Of a stretch of DNA of 19,507 bases, positions 14,721 through 19,507 are shown one piece after another. Origin of the DNA: an uncultured Flavobacterium sp. (lineage in GTDB: Bacteria > Bacteroidota > Bacteroidia > Flavobacteriales > Flavobacteriaceae); assembly GCF_937876455.1 (NCBI RefSeq), contig NZ_CALFIG010000038.1:1-19507 (forward strand), in the 5' to 3' direction. Positions within the stretch are counted from its first letter, which is position 1. Each line of letters opens with the position of its first letter. Made by a program: the position numbers and the translations under genes. The notes below the pieces were generated by a model. It was not told the origin of the DNA and did no database searches. It was given only the letters and a program-made list of their open reading frames with translations.

Positions 14721-14741
14721 AATTCTAAATTCTAAATTCTA
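14721..14741 (+). repeat. Three tandem 7-bp repeats in queA leader
   Basis: AATTCTA is repeated three times without interruption (14721-14727, 14728-14734, 14735-14741), and the array continues for three more bases. The first copy can also pair with the preceding ATTTAGAA (14712-14719) to give an 8-bp hairpin with a 3-nt loop. The array lies between the promoter and the start codon of queA, so copy-number change would alter leader length without touching the coding frame. Confidence 0.8.
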
Positions 14742-14755
14742 AATACAAATTTTAT

Positions 14756-15805
14756 ATGAAATTATCGCACTTTAATTTTAATTTACCTGAAGAATTACTT
14801 GCCGAATTCCCTGCAGAAAATAGAGATGAGTCTCGTTTGATGGTTGTTGATAGAAAAAAAGGAACTATTGAACACAAAATGTTTAAAGATATCATTGATT
14901 ATTTTGACGATGGAGACGTAATGGTTTTAAATAATACAAAAGTATTTCCAGCACGTCTTTATGGAAATAAAGAAAAAACAGGAGCACGTATTGAAGTGTT
15001 TTTGTTAAGAGAATTAAATGCAGAACAACGTCTTTGGGATGTACTAGTAGACCCAGCACGTAAAATTAGAATTGGTAATAAATTGTATTTTGGAGAAGAC
15101 GATTCTCTTGTGGCAGAAGTAATTGACAATACTACGTCTCGTGGAAGAACGTTACGCTTTTTATACGATGGTTCGTATGAAGAATTCAGACAAAAATTAG
15201 TTGAGCTAGGTGAAACGCCTATTCCAAAATATATCAATAGAGAAGTAACGCCTGAAGATGCAGAACGTTACCAAACTATTTACGCTAAAGAGGAAGGAGC
15301 TGTAGCAGCTCCAACAGCAGGTTTGCATTTCTCCAAACACTTGATGAAACGTTTAGAAATTAAAGGAATAGAATTTGCAGAAGTAACATTACATGTTGGT
15401 TTAGGTACTTTTAATCCTGTAGAAGTAGAAGATTTATCTAAACATAAAATGGACTCTGAAGAAATGATGATTACACAAGAATCTTGTGATATTGTAAATA
15501 AAGCTAAAGTAAGAAAATCTAAAGTTTGTTGTGTAGGAACAACATCTATGCGTGCTTTAGAGAGTTCCGTGTCTTCTATGAGAACTTTAAATCCATATAT
15601 GGGATGGACAAATAAATTTATTTATCCGCCATATGATTTTAGTATAGCAGATTGTATGGTAACGAATTTTCACACACCAAAATCAACTTTATTGATGATG
15701 ATTTCTGCTTTTTGCGGGCATGATTTAATGAAAAAAGCGTATGACGAAGCTATTAAAGAAAAATATCGTTTTTATTCTTACGGAGATGCAATGTTAATTC
15801 TCTAA
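14756..15805 (+). CDS. queA: S-adenosylmethionine:tRNA ribosyltransferase-isomerase
   Basis: QueA (349 aa) transfers and isomerises the ribosyl part of S-adenosylmethionine onto preQ1-modified tRNA, giving epoxyqueuosine at the wobble position of GUN-anticodon tRNAs. Diagnostic segments are LPEELLAEFPAENRDESRLM at the N-terminus, LNNTKVFPARL, then EGAVAAPTAGLHFS, LHVGLGTFNPVEVEDL and CVGTTSMRALES. The C-terminal TNFHTPKSTLLMMISAFCG block is also typical. Length is normal. The other queuosine genes are not in the window. It has its own promoter and terminator. Confidence 0.97.
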   Translation: MKLSHFNFNLPEELLAEFPAENRDESRLMVVDRKKGTIEHKMFKDIIDYFDDGDVMVLNNTKVFPARLYGNKEKTGARIEVFLLRELNAEQRLWDVLVDPARKIRIGNKLYFGEDDSLVAEVIDNTTSRGRTLRFLYDGSYEEFRQKLVELGETPIPKYINREVTPEDAERYQTIYAKEEGAVAAPTAGLHFSKHLMKRLEIKGIEFAEVTLHVGLGTFNPVEVEDLSKHKMDSEEMMITQESCDIVNKAKVRKSKVCCVGTTSMRALESSVSSMRTLNPYMGWTNKFIYPPYDFSIADCMVTNFHTPKSTLLMMISAFCGHDLMKKAYDEAIKEKYRFYSYGDAMLIL

Positions 15806-15821
15806 TACTGAAATAATAAAT

Positions 15822-15856
15822 AAAAAGAGGCTGTTAAATTTAACAGCCTCTTTTTT
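15822..15856 (+). terminator. Intrinsic terminator after queA
   Basis: A perfect 34-nt palindrome is centred at 15838/15839: AAAAAGAGGCTGTTAAA followed by its complement, running into a T-tract. In RNA the innermost bases would form the loop. It begins 16 nt after the queA stop and insulates queA from the kynurenine operon. Confidence 0.93.
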
Positions 15857-15885
15857 ATTTTAACAAACCTTTCATTAAAATTTGC

Positions 15886-15893
15886 TAAATTTA
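15886..15893 (+). promoter_or_regulatory. Possible -7 element of the kynU operon
   Basis: TAAATTTA is one base away from TAnnTTTG and lies 22 nt upstream of the kynU ATG. A TTTG (15881-15884) just upstream could instead be the end of an offset element. Placement is uncertain, but a promoter is expected between the queA terminator and kynU. Confidence 0.35.
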
Positions 15894-15915
15894 CCCCACA
15901 AAAAAACAAACCATA

Positions 15916-17214
15916 ATGAACTTTCAAAACACCAGAGAATTTGCAAAACAGTTAGACGAAAATGATGAATTAGCACACTATAAAAATGAATTTTATTTTC
16001 CTCAACATAACGGTAAAGATGTTATTTATTTTACAGGAAATTCGTTAGGATTACAGCCTAAGATTACAAAATCGTATGTAGATGAAATTATGAATGATTG
16101 GGCTAATATGGCGGTAGAAGGACATTTTTATTCTGATAAACCATGGTGGGATTATCATGAACTTTTTTGTGAGCCACTAAGTAAAATTGTTGGGGCTTTA
16201 CCTTCAGAAGTAGGTGTCATGAATACACTAACGGTAAACTTACATTTGTTATTGGTGTCTTTTTATCAACCTACAACTACTAGGTTTAAAATAATTTGCG
16301 AAGAAAAAGCCTTTCCTTCAGATCAATATATGTTGCAAACTCAAGTTGCTTTTCATGCAAAAAATATTGGGTTTAATCCAAGCGAGGCTATCGTAGAGGT
16401 TAAAAGACGTGAGGGAGAATTAAACATTCATCATAAAGATGTAATGGCAAAAATTAAAGAAGTAGGTGATGAATTAGCACTTGTAATCATTGGTGGCGTA
16501 AATTATTATACAGGTCAAGTATTTGATATGCAGGCAATCACTAAAGCAGGTCATGATCAAGGCGCTATGGTAGGTTGGGATTTAGCCCATGCGGCAGGTA
16601 ATATTGCAATGCATTTACACGATTGGCAGGTTGATTTCGCTGCGTGGTGTAGTTATAAATATATGAATTCTGGGCCAGGAAATGCTTCAGGTTTTTTTGT
16701 ACATGAAAAACATCATACAAATAAAAATTTAGCTCGTTTTGCAGGTTGGTATGGCCACAATAAAGAGCGTCGTTTTTTAATGGAGCCAAGTTTTGATCCA
16801 GTTCAAGGAGCAAATGGCTGGCAAGTAAGTAATTTGCCGGTACTTTCTTTAGCACCTTATTTAGCATCCGTTGAAATGTTTAATTCGGTGGGAATGGATA
16901 AACTAATTGCAAAAAGAAATTTAATTACATCTTATCTTGAATTTGTTTTACAAGAAATTGATAAAGAAGTAGAACAAGCTAATTTCGAGATAATTACACC
17001 TTCAAATCCTGCTGAAAGAGGTTGTCAGTTGTCGGTATATCTTCACGGCCAAGGAAAAGAACTGTTTAATTATTTAATGCAAAATGGCGTGGTAACAGAT
17101 TGGAGAGAACCAAATGTAATTCGATTAGCTCCAGTACCATTTTATACCTCTTTCGAAGATATGTATGAATTTGGGCAAATTTTAAAAAAAGGGATTATAG
17201 TAAACAGTAAATAG
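15916..17214 (+). CDS. kynU: Kynureninase
   Basis: Kynureninase (432 aa) is a PLP enzyme that cleaves kynurenine or 3-hydroxykynurenine to anthranilate or 3-hydroxyanthranilate plus alanine. The N-terminal FTGNSLGLQPK motif, the VGVMNTLTVNLHLLLVSFY segment and the VGWDLAHAAGN motif are present. The PLP-binding Lys is Lys248 in WCSYKYMNSGPG. The FEIITPSNPAERGCQLS and DWREPNVIRLAPVPFYTSF blocks complete the C-terminal domain. All key features are intact. It starts a three-gene operon with a metallohydrolase (36-nt spacer) and kmo. A small AT-rich hairpin (17214-17233, GTTAAGAA against TTTTTAAC around ATTG) follows the stop. Beside kmo, its likely substrate is 3-hydroxykynurenine. Confidence 0.97.
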   Translation: MNFQNTREFAKQLDENDELAHYKNEFYFPQHNGKDVIYFTGNSLGLQPKITKSYVDEIMNDWANMAVEGHFYSDKPWWDYHELFCEPLSKIVGALPSEVGVMNTLTVNLHLLLVSFYQPTTTRFKIICEEKAFPSDQYMLQTQVAFHAKNIGFNPSEAIVEVKRREGELNIHHKDVMAKIKEVGDELALVIIGGVNYYTGQVFDMQAITKAGHDQGAMVGWDLAHAAGNIAMHLHDWQVDFAAWCSYKYMNSGPGNASGFFVHEKHHTNKNLARFAGWYGHNKERRFLMEPSFDPVQGANGWQVSNLPVLSLAPYLASVEMFNSVGMDKLIAKRNLITSYLEFVLQEIDKEVEQANFEIITPSNPAERGCQLSVYLHGQGKELFNYLMQNGVVTDWREPNVIRLAPVPFYTSFEDMYEFGQILKKGIIVNSK

Positions 17215-17250
17215 TTAAGAAATTGTTTTTAACTTGAAATAGAATAAAAA

Positions 17251-18330
17251 ATGACAAAACAGCAAAAAATAGATAATTTTGATCCATCACAGCCAGGCTT
17301 AGCAGACGCTACGGTTTTTGGATTACCTTTTACAGCAGAAGAAAGTGAAATCGTAATAGTACCTGTTCCTTGGGAAGTTACTGTGAGTTATGGAGCAGGG
17401 GCTTCAGAGGGACCAAATGCTGTTTTAGATGCTTCTTACCAAGTTGATTTACATCATCAAGACTTTCCAGAATTATGGAAATTAGGCATATATATGGATG
17501 AAGCACCAGCACATTGGGCAAAAAATTCGGAAAAATATAAAGGTTTAGCGCAGCCAATAATTGAAGCATTAGAAAACGGAGAAGACGTAGCCACGTTTCC
17601 TGTTCTACAAGCCGATTTAGATAAAATAAATAAAGTATGCCGTGAATTACATACTGAAGTAAAAGAGCGAATTCAATTTTGGCAAAGTAAAGATAAAAAA
17701 GTGGTTTTGCTTGGTGGTGATCATAGTACACCACTTGGCTATTATGAAGCATTAGCAGCAACGCATGATTCGTTCGGTATTTTGCATTTAGATGCTCACA
17801 TGGATTTGCGTATTGCTTACGAAGGGTTCACATATTCCCACGCTTCTATCATGTATAATACGTTACAACTATCTCAAGTTTCAAAAATTGTACAAGTGGG
17901 AATTAGAGATTTTTGTGAACAAGAAGTAGATGTGGTACAGCAAGCAAAAGGCAGAGTGAAAGTATTTACAGATAGTGATTTAAAAAAGGCACAATTTGAA
18001 GGCAAAACATGGAAGCAACAATGTGAAGAAATTATAGCACAATTGCCTCAAAAAGTTTGTATCTCTTTTGATATTGATGGTATGTATCCTTGGTATTGCC
18101 CTAATACAGGCACGCCAGTTCCTGGAGGATTTTCTTTTGAACAAGCGACTTATTTATTTAATTTACTAGCAGATTCAGGTAAAGATATAATTGGTTTTGA
18201 CTTAGTAGAAGTAGCACCCGGTGAGTCTGACGATTGGGACGGAAATGTAGGAGCTAGAATGTTGTTTCACATGTGTGGGGTATTAGCTAAAAACAATAAG
18301 TTACCTGTGGGAACGAGACTCAATTTTTAG
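17251..18330 (+). CDS. Arginase/agmatinase-fold metallohydrolase (ureohydrolase family)
   Basis: This 359-aa protein belongs to the ureohydrolase superfamily, whose known members hydrolyse guanidino or formimino C-N bonds (arginase, agmatinase, formimidoylglutamase and others). All six binuclear manganese ligands are present: His158 in GGDHS, Asp181, His183 and Asp185 in DAHMD, and Asp274 and Asp276 in SFDIDG. A Glu at the usual catalytic position is Glu320 in DLVEVAPGE, and CPNTGTPVPGGFS is the family loop. Position 279 is Tyr where arginases have the Asp of DP. The substrate cannot be read from sequence. It lies between kynU and kmo (spacers 36 and 7 nt), so a step in tryptophan/kynurenine metabolism, possibly deformylation of N-formylkynurenine, is an inference. 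Arginase, agmatinase or formimidoylglutamase activity remains possible. Confidence 0.9.
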   Translation: MTKQQKIDNFDPSQPGLADATVFGLPFTAEESEIVIVPVPWEVTVSYGAGASEGPNAVLDASYQVDLHHQDFPELWKLGIYMDEAPAHWAKNSEKYKGLAQPIIEALENGEDVATFPVLQADLDKINKVCRELHTEVKERIQFWQSKDKKVVLLGGDHSTPLGYYEALAATHDSFGILHLDAHMDLRIAYEGFTYSHASIMYNTLQLSQVSKIVQVGIRDFCEQEVDVVQQAKGRVKVFTDSDLKKAQFEGKTWKQQCEEIIAQLPQKVCISFDIDGMYPWYCPNTGTPVPGGFSFEQATYLFNLLADSGKDIIGFDLVEVAPGESDDWDGNVGARMLFHMCGVLAKNNKLPVGTRLNF

Positions 18331-18337
18331 AAAAATC

Positions 18338-19507
18338 ATGCAAACACCCCAAAAAATAGCTATTGTAGGTTCTGGTTTAGTAGGTACGCTGTTAGCTATT
18401 TATTTAAAAAAACTGGGTCATACAGTTCATGTATATGATAGAAGTCCAGATATTAGGAAAATAAATTTTTCTGGAAGATCTATAAATTTAGTAATGTCAA
18501 ATAGAGGTTGGCGCGCTTTAGAAAAAATTGGTTTAGTTGATGAAATTAAGCAGATTGGTATTCCCGTAGATAAGCGTGCTATTCATTTGCCTCACGAGCC
18601 TCTAAATTATCAATATTATGGAAAAGAAGGCGAAGCTATTTTTTCATTATCAAGGGGTAATTTAAATAAAAAAATGGTCGATTTAGCGGAGCAGGCTGGA
18701 GTCACCTTTTTTTTCAATCATAAAGTTTGGGATGTCACACTAAACACAGCCACACTTCATGAAGGCAAAGAGGAAAGAGGCGTTTGGAATGAGCTAAAAT
18801 ATGATAAAATTTTTGGAGCAGATGGCGCGTTTTCAAGAGTAAGACACCGCATGCAGCGACAAAGTATGTTTAATTATTCCCAAGAATTTATTCCATTAGG
18901 ATACAAAGAGCTTCATATTCCTGCCAATGCTGATGGAACACATAAATTAGATAAAAATTCATTACACATATGGCCTAGGGGTAATTTTATGCTTATGGCT
19001 TTAGCAAATCCAGATGGGACATTTACTTGTACACTGTTTATGCCGCATCAGGGTGAGAATTCATTCGAAACTCTAAAAGATAAATCAAAGCTAGTTGATT
19101 TTTTTGCAGAATATTTTCCAGATACAAAAGAAGTATTGCCAAATTTGATAGAGGATTTTTACAGAAATCCAACAAGCTATTTGGTTACAATGAAATGTTA
19201 TCCATGGGCTTTTGAAGATAAAGTAGCACTTATTGGTGATGCAGCGCATGCTATTGTTCCATTTTATGGGCACGGTATGAATGCCGGTTTTGAAGATATC
19301 ACCATATTGATGGAAAAAATTAACCAATATGGTGATGATTGGACCACTATATTTAAAGAATATCAATTGGCAAGAAAACCTAATGCAGACGCAATTGCTG
19401 AACTTTCTTATCGCAATTTTATGGAAATGAGTGCCAAAACAGCAGATGCTAAATTTTTATTGCAAAAGAAAATTGAAAAATGGTTTTCAGAAAAATTACA
19501 TTTATCA
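18338..19507 (+). CDS. kmo: Kynurenine 3-monooxygenase (partial, C-terminus missing)
   Basis: KMO is an FAD- and NADPH-dependent hydroxylase that converts kynurenine to 3-hydroxykynurenine. The frame stays open from the ATG to the last base (390 codons, no stop); the family is usually about 440-470 aa, so some 50-80 C-terminal residues lie beyond the window. The FAD dinucleotide fold is IAIVGSGLVGTLLAIYL (Gly11, Gly13, Gly16). The second FAD motif is GDAAHAIVPF (Asp301) followed by NAGFED. Residues around Arg80 (DKRAIHLPHEP) correspond to the substrate-binding strand. Position 312 is His in YGHGMN, where KMOs usually have Gln. The start lies seven bases after the hydrolase stop. Confidence 0.95.
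   Translation, partial: MQTPQKIAIVGSGLVGTLLAIYLKKLGHTVHVYDRSPDIRKINFSGRSINLVMSNRGWRALEKIGLVDEIKQIGIPVDKRAIHLPHEPLNYQYYGKEGEAIFSLSRGNLNKKMVDLAEQAGVTFFFNHKVWDVTLNTATLHEGKEERGVWNELKYDKIFGADGAFSRVRHRMQRQSMFNYSQEFIPLGYKELHIPANADGTHKLDKNSLHIWPRGNFMLMALANPDGTFTCTLFMPHQGENSFETLKDKSKLVDFFAEYFPDTKEVLPNLIEDFYRNPTSYLVTMKCYPWAFEDKVALIGDAAHAIVPFYGHGMNAGFEDITILMEKINQYGDDWTTIFKEYQLARKPNADAIAELSYRNFMEMSAKTADAKFLLQKKIEKWFSEKLHLS

Noticed and set aside
14721..14741. Tandem 7-mers as a CRISPR-like array
   Set aside because: The units are directly adjacent, too short and without spacers.
16565..17761. Minus-strand open frames inside kynU and the hydrolase
   Set aside because: They have no recognisable domain and lie wholly inside well-supported genes.
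1..19507. Mobile element, prophage, defence system or other undescribed accessory locus
   Set aside because: All genes are plus-strand core or metabolic genes with uniform composition; no transposase, integrase, terminal repeats or foreign-looking segment was seen apart from the sequencing adapter.

Overview
The window is one end of an AT-rich contig from a Bacteroidota bacterium, most likely a member of the Flavobacteriaceae. The evidence is the low-GC coding sequence, start codons mostly without Shine-Dalgarno sequences, TAnnTTTG-type -7 promoter elements in front of the stand-alone genes, a uL29/uS3/bL17 sequence style typical of the group, and the order rplQ-carA-eno-citrate synthase. This placement is by recall of family sequences, not by a search.

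Bases 1-48 are not genomic. They are the end of an Illumina P7 primer, an 8-nt index and the complete TruSeq read-2 adapter, joined directly to the interior of rpsC. The first gene is therefore cut by the contig end, and its apparent GTG start lies in the adapter.

Region 1 (49-10507) is the distal S10, spc and alpha ribosomal-protein clusters fused into one long plus-strand operon: rpsC(partial)-rplP-rpmC-rpsQ-rplN-rplX-rplE-rpsN-rpsH-rplF-rplR-rpsE-rpmD-rplO-secY-infA-rpmJ-rpsM-rpsK-rpsD-rpoA-rplQ. It ends at a strong intrinsic terminator. Eighteen of the 21 spacers are 26 nt or shorter. The other three, before rpsH (78 nt), rpsD (82 nt) and rplQ (63 nt), each contain a foldable stem-loop and are candidate ribosomal-protein leader elements. 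rpmJ (38 aa) is a genuine small gene inside the operon. uS14, uS4 and bL36 are all forms without a zinc-binding Cys cluster.

Region 2 (10508-15856) holds four separately promoted housekeeping genes on the plus strand: carA (carbamoyl-phosphate synthase small subunit), eno (enolase), a type II-like citrate synthase, and queA (queuosine tRNA modification). Intrinsic terminators follow eno, citrate synthase and queA. None is evident after carA.

Region 3 (15857-19507) is a kynurenine-pathway operon: kynU, an arginase/agmatinase-fold metallohydrolase, and kmo, which runs off the end of the window. KMO and KynU convert kynurenine to 3-hydroxykynurenine and then 3-hydroxyanthranilate. The hydrolase sits between them and is a reasonable candidate for the missing N-formylkynurenine deformylase, though only context supports that. 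No mobile element, CRISPR array, tRNA or rRNA gene was seen, and nothing that amounts to a wholly new system. The best leads are the three leader hairpins and the hydrolase.
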